Source: Aerococcaceae bacterium DSM 111022
Lineage (GTDB): Bacteria; Bacillota; Bacilli; Lactobacillales; Aerococcaceae
Reading direction: 5' to 3'
NCBI GenBank assembly: GCA_015863195.1
Contig: JACBXO010000004.1
Coordinates: 62,001 to 126,000, forward strand
DNA length: 64,000 nucleotides
The notes beneath the pieces were generated by a model, which was not told where the DNA came from, did not search any database, and saw nothing but the letters and a program-made list of their open reading frames with translations. Position numbers and translations under genes: made by a program. Below are positions 48,510-57,117 of the stretch, in pieces. Positions within the stretch are counted from its first letter, which is position 1. Each line of letters opens with the position of its first letter.

Positions 48510-49187
48510 ATGGCACTGACAGTACAAGGATTAAATAAAGCGTATGGAAGTAATCAAGTAATTAAAGATTTTGATTTCCAAATCGATCCAGGAGAAATAG
48601 TTATCTTGCTTGGAGAATCAGGAACAGGTAAAACGACTTTTATGCGCTTAATCAATAATCTTGAAGAAGCAGATCGTGGAACAATTCAAATTAATGGTAA
48701 TTATCTTTGTCAAGATAATGGAAAAGTAGCGGCTTATAAGAACAAAAGAGAACAACGGACATATCAAAATAGCTTAGGTATGGTATTTCAAGATTACCAA
48801 TTATTCCCTAATTTTACTGTTTTAGAAAATTTACTTGAAGCACCATTAGCTCAAGAATTAGGAAATAAAGCGGAATTAGAACAACGTGCAAAAACACTTT
48901 TAACACGTATGGGTGTTGAAGATAAAATAGATGTTTACCCTTCGACATTGTCTGGGGGGCAAAAACAGCGTGTTGCTATTGCACGTGCTTTAATGTTAGA
49001 GCCGTCTGTTTTATGTTTTGACGAACCAACATCAGCATTAGATATCGATTCAGCTAATAAAGTAGGGCAATTGATTCGTGAATTATCAGATGAAGGTAAA
49101 GCAATTTTGATTGTAACCCACGACCGAGCTTTCGGTAAAGAGTACGGGACACGCATAATATCTTCTGAGCAATTTGTAAATAACTAG
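48510..49187 (+). CDS. Amino-acid ABC transporter ATPase
   Basis: 225 aa of the polar amino-acid family. Walker A GESGTGKTT, Q-loop FQDYQLFP, signature LSGGQKQRVAIARAL, Walker B VLCFDEPTSALD, H-loop THD. It powers the preceding fused binding/permease protein. RBS AGGAGGGA, 10 nt after the permease. Confidence 0.93.
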   Translation: MALTVQGLNKAYGSNQVIKDFDFQIDPGEIVILLGESGTGKTTFMRLINNLEEADRGTIQINGNYLCQDNGKVAAYKNKREQRTYQNSLGMVFQDYQLFPNFTVLENLLEAPLAQELGNKAELEQRAKTLLTRMGVEDKIDVYPSTLSGGQKQRVAIARALMLEPSVLCFDEPTSALDIDSANKVGQLIRELSDEGKAILIVTHDRAFGKEYGTRIISSEQFVNN

Positions 49188-49202
49188 TCAAAAGGTGATA
49201 AA

Positions 49203-50588
49203 GTGATTGATTTAAAAAATATTGATTATCAAAAATATGTTGATGAGTTAATAGATAAAATAGGTGATCTAGTTCGTGTTCGCTCTGTCTATGACAGTGA
49301 TTCAGCGACTAAAGAAAAGCCTTACGGAGAAGGAATAGATGAGGCCTTAGCACTAATTACAGATTGGGCATCAGAGGATAATTTTGAAGTGACAAATTAT
49401 AATGGTCATGCTATTTTAATAGAACGTAAAGATGCCAATAAATCAGCTGAGCGAATCGATTTTGTATCACATATTGATGTTGTTGGCGAAGGATCAAATT
49501 GGTCTTATCTTGCGTTCGATGCAGTGATTGAGGATGGACGCATGTATGGGCGTGGTACTAATGATATGAAACGTGCGGTAGTTCTGACATATTTTGTCCT
49601 GCGAATTATTCAGGATTATAGTATTCCAATGAAAAATCGTTTATGTTTAGTTTATGGAACTGATGAAGAAACGAATATGCAAGACCTACAACATTATTTG
49701 GAAGTTGAAGGGGCCCCAGAGTTTGCGGTGACCCCAGATGCAACATTTCCTTTAGGCATTGGTGAAAAAGGGGCAACTACCTGGCTTATGACCGGAGAAA
49801 TGCCTAAAGACTCTGCGATTATTAATATTAAAGGTGGAGAAGGTGCTAATAATGTACCTTCAATCTGTAAAGTAACAGTTCCGATGATTGATTATAGTAA
49901 AATTCAACAATATCGTCGTCAAACGGGTTGGAATATCGAAATGGCTCCAATGAATGATGGCATTCAAATTACGGTAAAAGGCAAATCAGCACATGCTTCA
50001 AGACCTGATCTAGGTGAGAATGCAATAATTCGTGCATTAACATTAGTCAGAGATGTGTATGATGATGCTTTTTCTGGAAACTTAGTTGAATTATTTGGAT
50101 ACAGTGATGGCCGAGGATTAGATATCTCTTGTTCAAGTCCTGAAATGGGGCCATTAACGATTAATTTAGGAACGATAAAAATCATTAATCAACAAATAGT
50201 GATGGAATTAGACAGTCGCTTTCCGCAAGTCACTACGAGTGATAGTATTACAGAAAAAATTAAAGAACGTCTAAATGATCACTTCGAAATTACACGTCCT
50301 TTCGATACTCCAGCTATTTTATACAATTTAGATGGTACAGCTTGTAAGACTTTAATGAAACAATTTAAAGAACATTACCCGAATCACTCACAAGAACCTG
50401 AATTAATGGGCGGGGTTACATATGCTAAAATTGTACCCAATTGTGTGGCTTTTGGTATGGATTTTCAAGGTCAACCGATGCTTGCCCATCAAGCAGATGA
50501 ATATATAGAACTTGATAATTTGAAAGAACTCCTGCAATTTTATACCGAATTGGCTGTGGAATTAGGAAATTTAGAAAGTTTAAAATGA
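49203..50588 (+). CDS. pepV: M20-family dipeptidase (PepV/Sapep-like)
   Basis: 461 aa metallopeptidase. Metal ligands are the His in FVSHIDVVGEG, the Asp in GRGTNDMKRA, and the Glu pair in YGTDEETNM; a late His lies in MLAHQADEYIE. A lid domain with KGKSAHASRP is inserted. PepV enzymes cleave Xaa-Xaa dipeptides, and the family includes carnosine (beta-Ala-His) hydrolases. Lying in the T-box(His?) operon, it may release histidine from dipeptides (inference). GTG start after AAAGGTG. Confidence 0.88.
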   Translation: MIDLKNIDYQKYVDELIDKIGDLVRVRSVYDSDSATKEKPYGEGIDEALALITDWASEDNFEVTNYNGHAILIERKDANKSAERIDFVSHIDVVGEGSNWSYLAFDAVIEDGRMYGRGTNDMKRAVVLTYFVLRIIQDYSIPMKNRLCLVYGTDEETNMQDLQHYLEVEGAPEFAVTPDATFPLGIGEKGATTWLMTGEMPKDSAIINIKGGEGANNVPSICKVTVPMIDYSKIQQYRRQTGWNIEMAPMNDGIQITVKGKSAHASRPDLGENAIIRALTLVRDVYDDAFSGNLVELFGYSDGRGLDISCSSPEMGPLTINLGTIKIINQQIVMELDSRFPQVTTSDSITEKIKERLNDHFEITRPFDTPAILYNLDGTACKTLMKQFKEHYPNHSQEPELMGGVTYAKIVPNCVAFGMDFQGQPMLAHQADEYIELDNLKELLQFYTELAVELGNLESLK

Positions 50589-50595
50589 AAATCGA

Positions 50596-50626
50596 AAACC
50601 ATCCAGGTCCAATCTGGATGGTTTGT
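50596..50626 (+). terminator. Terminator after the amino-acid transport operon
   Basis: 11-bp stem AAACCATCCAG/CTGGATGGTTT, 7-nt loop. Confidence 0.88.
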
Positions 50627-50647
50627 TGTATCTATTGGTGGAAATAT

Positions 50648-50733
50648 TTGACAATAACTTCAAAATATAATAGTGTTATAATGATAATCAACGAATTTAA
50701 AATCTGGCCTCATTGCACTTGCTATGAGGCTTT
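50648..50733 (+). promoter_or_regulatory. Promoter region and leader hairpin of the sugar transferase gene
   Basis: TTGACA at 50648-50653; possible -10s are TATAAT at 50666-50671 (spacer too short) and extended TGTTATAAT at 50674-50682. A 7-bp GCCTCAT/ATGAGGC hairpin (50707-50730) follows, with only a short T tail. Which -10 is used is unclear. Confidence 0.5.
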
Positions 50734-50783
50734 AAAAGTGCTTTAATTATGTGATTGAAGTATTTGAGAAAGGAAGTTGAACA

Positions 50784-52175
50784 GTGAATAAACGAACTGG
50801 ATGGAATAATGTGCTTCGTTTTGGGGCAGTTTTATTAGGTTCCATCGTCTCACTTATAGGCATATATATATCATTTTTATTAAAGTTTGGAGGAACAATT
50901 CCATCACGTAACTTTTATGCCTTTGAAGAAAGCTTTGTTTGGATTACATTAGGGTATATAGTAATACATATGTTATTTGGTACTTATATTTTTTATAATA
51001 AAAATCTAACGGATATTCTTTATAATACCGTTCTCGGTCAAATCGTATTAAGTGCCTATATGATGGCTTTAACATATGCAGGAAGTTGGCTAAGTTTTCC
51101 CAGATCGGTCATTTTAATTAACTTTTTTGTAGGCTTAATTGTACTTTTTATTTTTAATGCACTTGTCTTTTGGGTCTACCAAACAACTAGAGGGACGAAA
51201 AAAGTCATGGTTGTAGGTCAAGATGAAGCGGCACTAGAAGCTGTTCGTAATTTTACCTCAATGAAAAATCGCCGACACGAAGTAACGCATGTTGTGTTAT
51301 CGAACTATTATTACAATATTCGTACACATAGCGATGAGGTGGACATTGTTTATTTAACGGGTCGAATTGATGAGCCGGAACGATTACGCATTTACGAATA
51401 TTTAATGAGTCACAATAAAAAATTATTCTTAAGCACAAACTTTGAGAATTTAATGATGGTTAACCCTAATATTATGAACTTTGAAGATGAAAGTATTATT
51501 GAATTATCAAGTTTTGGCATTCCGGACGAACAAGCATTTGTTAAGCGTTTAATCGATGTGATTGTATCTTTATTCTTAGTTATTCTAACAGCACCAATCA
51601 TGCTGATTACAGTCATAGCAATACGCTTAGATTCACCAGGGCCAGCTCTTTATAAGCAAGAACGAGTAACATATGGCAATAAACCATTTAATATCTTAAA
51701 ATTTAGATCAATGTCACAAACAGCCGAAGCTGAATCTGGACCTGTTTTAGCGTCATCTAATGATGCACGTGTAACTCGTGTTGGTAAATTTATTCGTAGT
51801 ACACGAATTGATGAATTGCCACAATTATTAAATGTTTTAAAAGGAGATATGTCGCTCGTTGGACCTAGACCTGAGCGTCCATTCTTCGTAGAGCAATTCC
51901 AAGCAGAGAATCCTTATTACCGTTTACGTCATCATGTGCGTGCGGGAATTACAGGTTATGCTCAAGTTTATGGAAAGTATACAACGAATTTTAATAATAA
52001 ATTAAACTTCGACTTACTTTACATCAAACAATATTCTTTAGCCTTTGATTTTAAATTATTATTCCAAACGGTCAAAATTCTTTTTGATAAAGTTTCTGCA
52101 CGTGGTTTAGATGAAGAGATTGAACGCGGAGATGATTGGAGTAATTACGAAGACGATTTACAAATTTATCATTAA
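50784..52175 (+). CDS. Undecaprenyl-phosphate hexose-1-phosphate transferase
   Basis: Priming enzyme that loads a sugar phosphate onto undecaprenyl phosphate for surface polysaccharide. 463 aa WcaJ/polyisoprenyl-phosphate hexose transferase type. Four to five N-terminal TM helices (~10-130), a Rossmann-like middle (KKVMVVGQDEAALEAV), one TM re-entrant helix (~260), and the catalytic domain with RLDSPGPALYKQERV, LKFRSM and LVGPRPERP. GTG start after AAAGGAAG. No other polysaccharide genes are adjacent, unlike typical capsule loci. Confidence 0.9.
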   Translation: MNKRTGWNNVLRFGAVLLGSIVSLIGIYISFLLKFGGTIPSRNFYAFEESFVWITLGYIVIHMLFGTYIFYNKNLTDILYNTVLGQIVLSAYMMALTYAGSWLSFPRSVILINFFVGLIVLFIFNALVFWVYQTTRGTKKVMVVGQDEAALEAVRNFTSMKNRRHEVTHVVLSNYYYNIRTHSDEVDIVYLTGRIDEPERLRIYEYLMSHNKKLFLSTNFENLMMVNPNIMNFEDESIIELSSFGIPDEQAFVKRLIDVIVSLFLVILTAPIMLITVIAIRLDSPGPALYKQERVTYGNKPFNILKFRSMSQTAEAESGPVLASSNDARVTRVGKFIRSTRIDELPQLLNVLKGDMSLVGPRPERPFFVEQFQAENPYYRLRHHVRAGITGYAQVYGKYTTNFNNKLNFDLLYIKQYSLAFDFKLLFQTVKILFDKVSARGLDEEIERGDDWSNYEDDLQIYH

Positions 52176-52180
52176 TTTTG

Positions 52181-52225
52181 AGTTGTTATTATTTGCTTAC
52201 ATTGCAAATAATAGCAACTTTTTAT
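52181..52225 (+). terminator. Terminator after the sugar transferase gene
   Basis: 16-bp stem (52181-52196 with 52204-52219, one G-U), 7-nt loop, T's. Confidence 0.93.
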
Positions 52226-52299
52226 TTGGTAGCTTTTTTATTGTGCTTATATAATAGAATTGATATAATAAGCCTATTGTCAAAAAAAGGAGGAATTGT

Positions 52300-53010
52300 G
52301 TGAGAATAATATGGCGGATCATCAGATTTGTATTTAAATCAGTCACAACTTTAGGCATAGCTGTTGTCATTGTCTTATGTTTAATTAATATCTTCGTCAT
52401 TGCACAAGCGGTTCCTCGTTTTTCTTCATACGAAGAGATTGCAAATACAGATCCAAACGCAGAAGTTCCAGCGATGGTTTTAGGAGCAGGCGTAATTAAT
52501 AACGAGACACCGAGCACCATTCTTCAATTGCGATTGGATGAAGCTTATGCTTTATATGAATCTCAGCCAAATCGAAAGTTTATAATGAGTGGTGATCACC
52601 GGGAAGATAATTATAATGAAGTTCAAGTGATGAAAGATTACCTTGTAGAAAAAGGCATTCCAAGTGAACAAATATATTTGGACCATGCTGGCTATTCGAC
52701 CTATGATAGTTTATACCGAGCAAAGCATGTTTTTGACCTAGACAACTTGATTATCGTTACCCAAGGTTATCACCTCTCCAGAGGGCTATTACTTGCTGAT
52801 TATTTGGAAATTGATGCATTAGGTTTAGCTGCTGCAGAATCGGAATCATCTCGATTTGAACGTGAATTCAGAGAAATATTTGCGCGTGTTAAAGACTTTG
52901 CGGTAACTATTGGCTATAATATCACTCCAGCAGAAACAAATTATCCGATTGATTTATCTCAATCAGGTGATACAACGGATGATAAAGAGTCTTTAGATGT
53001 AAATAATTAA
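52300..53010 (+). CDS. DUF218/YdcF-family protein (SanA/ElyC-like)
   Basis: 236 aa. One N-terminal TM helix (~15-40, LGIAVVIVLCLINIFVIA) and a DUF218 domain with AMVLGAGV, RLDEAYALYE, FIMSGDHRED, GYSTYDSLYRAKHVF and VTQGYHLSRGL. Family members affect envelope integrity and vancomycin sensitivity; the activity is not established. GTG start after AAGGAGGA. Located after a polyprenyl-phosphate sugar transferase, which fits an envelope role. Confidence 0.85.
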   Translation: MRIIWRIIRFVFKSVTTLGIAVVIVLCLINIFVIAQAVPRFSSYEEIANTDPNAEVPAMVLGAGVINNETPSTILQLRLDEAYALYESQPNRKFIMSGDHREDNYNEVQVMKDYLVEKGIPSEQIYLDHAGYSTYDSLYRAKHVFDLDNLIIVTQGYHLSRGLLLADYLEIDALGLAAAESESSRFEREFREIFARVKDFAVTIGYNITPAETNYPIDLSQSGDTTDDKESLDVNN

Positions 53011-53018
53011 TATAAATT

Positions 53019-53077
53019 ATCCGAGTAATTATGAGCGGTATTCTTTAAAGAATCCAATTGTATTTATTCGGATTTTT
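53019..53077 (+). terminator. Terminator after the DUF218 gene
   Basis: 10-bp outer stem ATCCGAGTAA/TTATTCGGAT (one G-U) enclosing an inner TTCTTTAAAGAA palindrome, then T's. Confidence 0.75.
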
Positions 53078-53199
53078 AAATTTTAACCGCAAAATACATG
53101 TGATGACATCCCAAAAAAAGTATTCAACTATTACATTTCACAACCTTCAGTTATAATGGTTTTAAGAAAAACAGTAAATTGTCTTTGAGGAGGCTAATT

Positions 53200-54735
53200 A
53201 TGAGTCAACAAGTGTATTTTGGTTACGGGAAAGCGCCAGTCGGTTTAGCGCTCGACAAATTAAACCGCCATGGCATCATTGCTGGGGCAACAGGGACAGG
53301 TAAGACTGTTACTTTAAAAGTTATCGCCGAACAGTTAAGTTTAGCCGGCGTTCCAGTTTTCCTATCGGATATTAAGGGAGACTTAGCAAGTATCACTGAA
53401 CCAGGAAGCAGTCAAGAAGTGGCTGAAAGACTTAAGGAAACGAATTACGATAACTTTGAAACAAGAACATTCCCAATTGAATTATGGGATGCATTAGGTG
53501 AAAATGGAATTCCAATCCGAGTCACTGTTTCAGAAATGGGACCCATTTTATTAGCTCGTTTACTTGGTTTAAATGACACACAAACAAGTATTTTAAATGT
53601 CGTTTTCAGTGTAGCTGATGACGAAGGGCTACTACTCATTGATTTAATGGACTTACGTGCGATGCTAAATTATGTAGGTGAGCAGGCTAAAGAATTAAAA
53701 GATATTTATGGCTCTATATCAAAAGCATCTATTGGCGTCATTTTACGGTCGATTAAGGTGTTAGAGGACCAAGGAGGAGATGTTTTCTTTGCGGAACCTA
53801 GTTTAGATATTAAAGATTTTATTAAGACAAATGATGAAGGACTAGGAATGATTAATATACTCGATGCCGTTTCTCTATATCAAACGCCTTTTTTATATGC
53901 GACAGTTTTGTTAGCTTTATTATCTGAACTATATGAAACATTGCCAGAAGTAGGCGATCTTGATAAGCCGAAATTAGTGTTTTTCTTTGATGAAGCACAT
54001 GTCTTATTCAATAATGCACCCACTGTTTTAATAGAAAAAATTGAATTGGTTGTTCGATTAATACGGTCAAAAGGTGTATCTGTTTTCTTTGTCACACAAA
54101 ACCCAACAGATATTCCAGATAAAGTATCTAGTCAGCTAGCAAATCGTATTCAGCATGGTTTACGCGCTTATACACCAAAAGAATTAAAGGTTGTAAATGC
54201 CGTAGCAGACACTTTCAGACAAGACGTGGATAGTGACATTGATTTAGCAACTACGATTCAAGAATTGGCCACTGGAGAAGCAGTTGTTTCACATTTAGAT
54301 GCAGAAGGGACACCAACTATAGCTGAAAAGGTTATGGTTTATCCACCAATGTCGAAATTAAGTGTGATTGACTCGCAAGTTAAATTACAAGTAATTAATC
54401 ACTCCACATTACTCGATAAATATAGTGAAGCAATTAACCGAGAAAGTGCTCATGAACAATTAAATAATTTAATTGAAGAGCGTGAGCAAGCGTTGATTCA
54501 AGAAGCAGATCCTGATACAGCTAAAATGGAACCAACAAAAGAGGACACTTCACAGGACCGCATTAAAGAGCTAGAAGAAAAGTTAGCAAAACAAATTAAA
54601 GAAAGTAAATCTTCATCACGTAAGTCGAATCGCGATACATCAATGGATCGTTTTACAAAAAATGTGATGAGCCAAGTTGGTCGTGAGGTGGGACGAATCG
54701 TGAGTCGTTCAATTTTAGGCATGTTTAAAAAATAA
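53200..54735 (+). CDS. HerA-like ATPase (DUF853/YjgR family)
   Basis: 511 aa P-loop ATPase of the HerA/FtsK superfamily. Walker A GATGTGKTVTL (~27-37), FLSDIKGDLASI, Walker B LVFFFDEAHVLF and sensor FVTQNPTDIPDKV. The C-terminus is a charged coiled coil (~430-490). Relatives are DNA translocase-like proteins of unknown role. ATG 53200 follows GAGGAGG; an in-frame start 21 nt earlier lacks an RBS. Confidence 0.87.
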   Translation: MSQQVYFGYGKAPVGLALDKLNRHGIIAGATGTGKTVTLKVIAEQLSLAGVPVFLSDIKGDLASITEPGSSQEVAERLKETNYDNFETRTFPIELWDALGENGIPIRVTVSEMGPILLARLLGLNDTQTSILNVVFSVADDEGLLLIDLMDLRAMLNYVGEQAKELKDIYGSISKASIGVILRSIKVLEDQGGDVFFAEPSLDIKDFIKTNDEGLGMINILDAVSLYQTPFLYATVLLALLSELYETLPEVGDLDKPKLVFFFDEAHVLFNNAPTVLIEKIELVVRLIRSKGVSVFFVTQNPTDIPDKVSSQLANRIQHGLRAYTPKELKVVNAVADTFRQDVDSDIDLATTIQELATGEAVVSHLDAEGTPTIAEKVMVYPPMSKLSVIDSQVKLQVINHSTLLDKYSEAINRESAHEQLNNLIEEREQALIQEADPDTAKMEPTKEDTSQDRIKELEEKLAKQIKESKSSSRKSNRDTSMDRFTKNVMSQVGREVGRIVSRSILGMFKK

Positions 54736-54771
54736 TAAATGAGAGTCAACTCATTTAATTTGAAATAAAGC

Positions 54772-54800
54772 TTGACACTTTAATAAAAAACACTTATATT
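54772..54800 (+). promoter_or_regulatory. Promoter of the aromatic leader/ABC operon
   Basis: TTGACA (54772-54777), 17 nt, TATATT (54795-54800); a start near 54807 puts the leader-peptide RBS about 15 nt into the RNA. Confidence 0.85.
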
Positions 54801-54837
54801 TGATGTAACGAAAAAGAGAACAAAGGAGAAATGCCCT

Positions 54838-54891
54838 ATGGCAACAAGTTTGTTACAATTAAATACTTACTTTTACAGCTTTTATAGATAA
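54838..54891 (+). CDS. Tyr/Phe-rich leader peptide (17 aa)
   Basis: Too short for standard gene calling. RBS AAAGGAG (54822-54828) is 9 nt from ATG 54838. The peptide reads MATSLLQLNTYFYSFYR: 3 Tyr and 2 Phe in its last seven residues, no Trp. The stop codon lies 2 nt before a cascade of alternative hairpins ending in a terminator. This is the layout of ribosome-mediated attenuation (pheL/trpL type). An overlapping ATG at 54831 in another frame is only 2 nt from the RBS and encodes no amino-acid run, so it is rejected. Confidence 0.75.
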   Translation: MATSLLQLNTYFYSFYR

Positions 54892-55079
54892 GGTTTGTAT
54901 CTACAATAGGTACAAACGATTACGTTTTGTATCTATGAGGAGCTGTTAATTAAGATGCCCACATAGATAGTCGATAAAAGATATCTAGTGAGGCAATAAC
55001 AAACTTACTCTTTCTTTATAGAATAAGAACAAGTTTTAAAATCCCTACTAGATGATTGAATCGCTAGTAGGGATTTTTT
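54892..55079 (+). promoter_or_regulatory. Leader-peptide attenuator (alternative hairpins plus terminator)
   Basis: Six mutually exclusive pairings are visible. 1:2 is 54893-54902 with 54908-54917. 2:3 is 54911-54916 with 54926-54931. 3:4 is TATCTATG 54930-54937 with CATAGATA 54962-54969. 4:5 is TAGATA 54964-54969 with TATCTA 54982-54987. 5:6 is the antiterminator CTAGTGAGG 54985-54993 with CCCTACTAG 55043-55051. 6:7 is the terminator (55038-55051 with 55064-55077) and T run. A ribosome stalled at early Tyr/Phe codons leaves segment 1 free, which favours 1:2, 3:4 and 5:6 (on). A ribosome at the stop codon covers segment 1 and favours 2:3, 4:5 and the terminator (off). Confidence 0.75.
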
Positions 55080-55106
55080 CGTTAAAAATTTTTAGGAGGA
55101 ATTGTA

Positions 55107-56093
55107 ATGTATCGATATTGGAAGAATTTAGTAGTAAAAGGAATCACGGCAGCATTCACAGCAGCAACGTTAGTTGGTGTTGGAAGTTTTAGCACACAAG
55201 TATCAGCACAAGAAACAATCGATGTAGGTGTCTTGCAATATGTCGAACATGACTCTTTAGATCAAAACTATCAAGGATTTTTGAATGGCTTAAAAGAAGC
55301 GGGATATGTTGAAGGTGAAAACTTAAACATCAACTTCCTTAACGCATCTGGAGATACAGCAAACCTCCAAACAATGAGCGAGAGTGTAACGAATGATAGT
55401 GATTATATCTTCGCTATCGCAACACCAGCAGCTCAGGCCATTGCAAACGTCGAGAGTGATAAACCAATCTTTATCTCATCAGTATCTGACCCTGAGTCAG
55501 CTGGTTTAGTAGAATCAGTCGATGCACCGGGTACAAATGTTACCGGAACAATGGATGCAGGTCCTCTCAAAGAACAAGTAGACTTAATCGAAAGTGTCGC
55601 ACCAGACGCTACAACAGTAGGTATTTTATATAATTCAGGTGAAGCGAATGCGGTAAGTGAAGCAGCAGCAGCCCGCACAATTTTAGAAGACACAGGTTAC
55701 GAAGTAACAGAGGCAACAATTACATCAACAAACGATATTTCACAAGTAATGGGAACGTTAGTTAATGAAGTTGAGGTAGTATTCGTCGTAACAGATAATA
55801 CAATTGCAAGCGCAATGGCATTAGTAGGTGACTTAGCAACAGAAGCAGGACTACCAATTGTCGGTGGTTCAAAAGACATGGTGCTAGAGAATGGTTTAAT
55901 CACTTATGGATTAGATTATTATAAATTAGGAGAGCAAACAGCAGAAATGCTAGTTCGCTTAGTAGAAGAAGATTTAAATGTCGCTGAAATGCCAATTGAA
56001 AGACCAAACGATTTAGAATTAGTAATTAACGAAGATAATGCTGAAAAGCTAGGAATTGATACATCAAATATCGAGCTTCCTTCAGCAGAATAA
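55107..56093 (+). CDS. TrpX-family ABC substrate-binding protein 1
   Basis: 328 aa periplasmic-binding-type receptor (ABC_sub_bind family, the TrpX group predicted to bind aromatic amino acids). Signal peptide ends VSA-QE and has no lipobox Cys. Two-lobed fold with VGVLQYVEHDSLDQNYQGF, NASGDTANLQTMSE, IATPAAQAIANV and TDNTIASAM. First of three paralogues; it is the most diverged. Expressed behind the Tyr/Phe leader attenuator. RBS AGGAGGA. Confidence 0.87.
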   Translation: MYRYWKNLVVKGITAAFTAATLVGVGSFSTQVSAQETIDVGVLQYVEHDSLDQNYQGFLNGLKEAGYVEGENLNINFLNASGDTANLQTMSESVTNDSDYIFAIATPAAQAIANVESDKPIFISSVSDPESAGLVESVDAPGTNVTGTMDAGPLKEQVDLIESVAPDATTVGILYNSGEANAVSEAAAARTILEDTGYEVTEATITSTNDISQVMGTLVNEVEVVFVVTDNTIASAMALVGDLATEAGLPIVGGSKDMVLENGLITYGLDYYKLGEQTAEMLVRLVEEDLNVAEMPIERPNDLELVINEDNAEKLGIDTSNIELPSAE

Positions 56094-56110
56094 CCGAAAG
56101 AGGGATTACA

Positions 56111-57061
56111 ATGATGAAGAATTTTATTAAAGCAGTAGCGGTACTAACCGTCTTACTATCAAGTTTTGCAGGTATCCAATTAACAGCAAGCGCTCAAGAA
56201 GAAACAATTAAAATCGGAATTTTACAATATGTTGAACACGAAGCCTTAGATGCGGCGCGTGAAGGTTTTATTGAGCGTTTAGAGGAATCAGAATACGGTG
56301 ACCGTATTGAATTTGATGTTCAAAATGCTTCAGGAAATCAAACAACATTACAATCAATTAGTGAGAAAATTGCCCGTGACAATGATATTTTATACGCAAT
56401 TGCCACACCAGCAGCTATCTCATTAGCAAGTTTAGAGCAAGAAAAGCCAATCTTCATTGCAGCGGTAACTGACCCAGTTGAAGCTGGTTTAGCAGACTCA
56501 TTGGAAGATCCTGGCCGTAATGTAACTGGGACAAGCGATATGCAACCGTTAGAGGAACAAGTTGATTTATTAGTAAATAATTTCCCAGACGCTGAAAATA
56601 TTGGTTTAATCTACAACTCATCTGAAGTGAATTCACAAATTCAAGCAGATCAAGCAATAGAATTATTAGAAGAGCGTGGTTTAGAAACAGTGGAAGCAAC
56701 GGTTGTATCAACCAATGATATTGCGCAAGCACTGAATTCTATTATTACAGAAGTAGACGCTATGTTTATGGTTACAGATAATACAATTGACTCTGCGATT
56801 ACACTTGTAGGAGATATTGCAAAAGAAAATAATGTCCCAACAATCGGATCATCAGATGCAGTTGTTGAGCAAAATGGTTTAGCAACAATTTCTAATTCTT
56901 ATACAGATTACGGTACTCAAACAGCAGACATGGTTATTCGTATGTTAGACGAAGGTTTAACCCCTGCTGAAATGCCAATTGAATTAGGAAAAGACTTCGA
57001 AATTGTAGTCAATGCAGAATTTGCTGAAGCCATTGGTATTGATCCAGAATCAATTAAATAA
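56111..57061 (+). CDS. TrpX-family ABC substrate-binding protein 2
   Basis: 316 aa, same family and fold as the preceding gene (IGILQYVEHEALDAAREGF, NASGNQTTLQSISEKIA, TDNTIDSA). Signal peptide ends ASA-QE without a lipobox Cys. Much closer to copy 3 than to copy 1, so it arose by a later tandem duplication. 17 nt after copy 1. Confidence 0.86.
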   Translation: MMKNFIKAVAVLTVLLSSFAGIQLTASAQEETIKIGILQYVEHEALDAAREGFIERLEESEYGDRIEFDVQNASGNQTTLQSISEKIARDNDILYAIATPAAISLASLEQEKPIFIAAVTDPVEAGLADSLEDPGRNVTGTSDMQPLEEQVDLLVNNFPDAENIGLIYNSSEVNSQIQADQAIELLEERGLETVEATVVSTNDIAQALNSIITEVDAMFMVTDNTIDSAITLVGDIAKENNVPTIGSSDAVVEQNGLATISNSYTDYGTQTADMVIRMLDEGLTPAEMPIELGKDFEIVVNAEFAEAIGIDPESIK

Positions 57062-57117
57062 TTGCTGACTAAAAACACAAGAAAATGAATCAATAAATAT
57101 AGAAAGCAGGGTAAAAA

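Noticed and set aside
54831-54887. Alternative leader ORF starting MPYGNKFVT
   Set aside because: Its ATG is only 2 nt from the RBS, and its codons show no amino-acid run; ATG 54838 has ideal spacing and the Tyr/Phe cluster.
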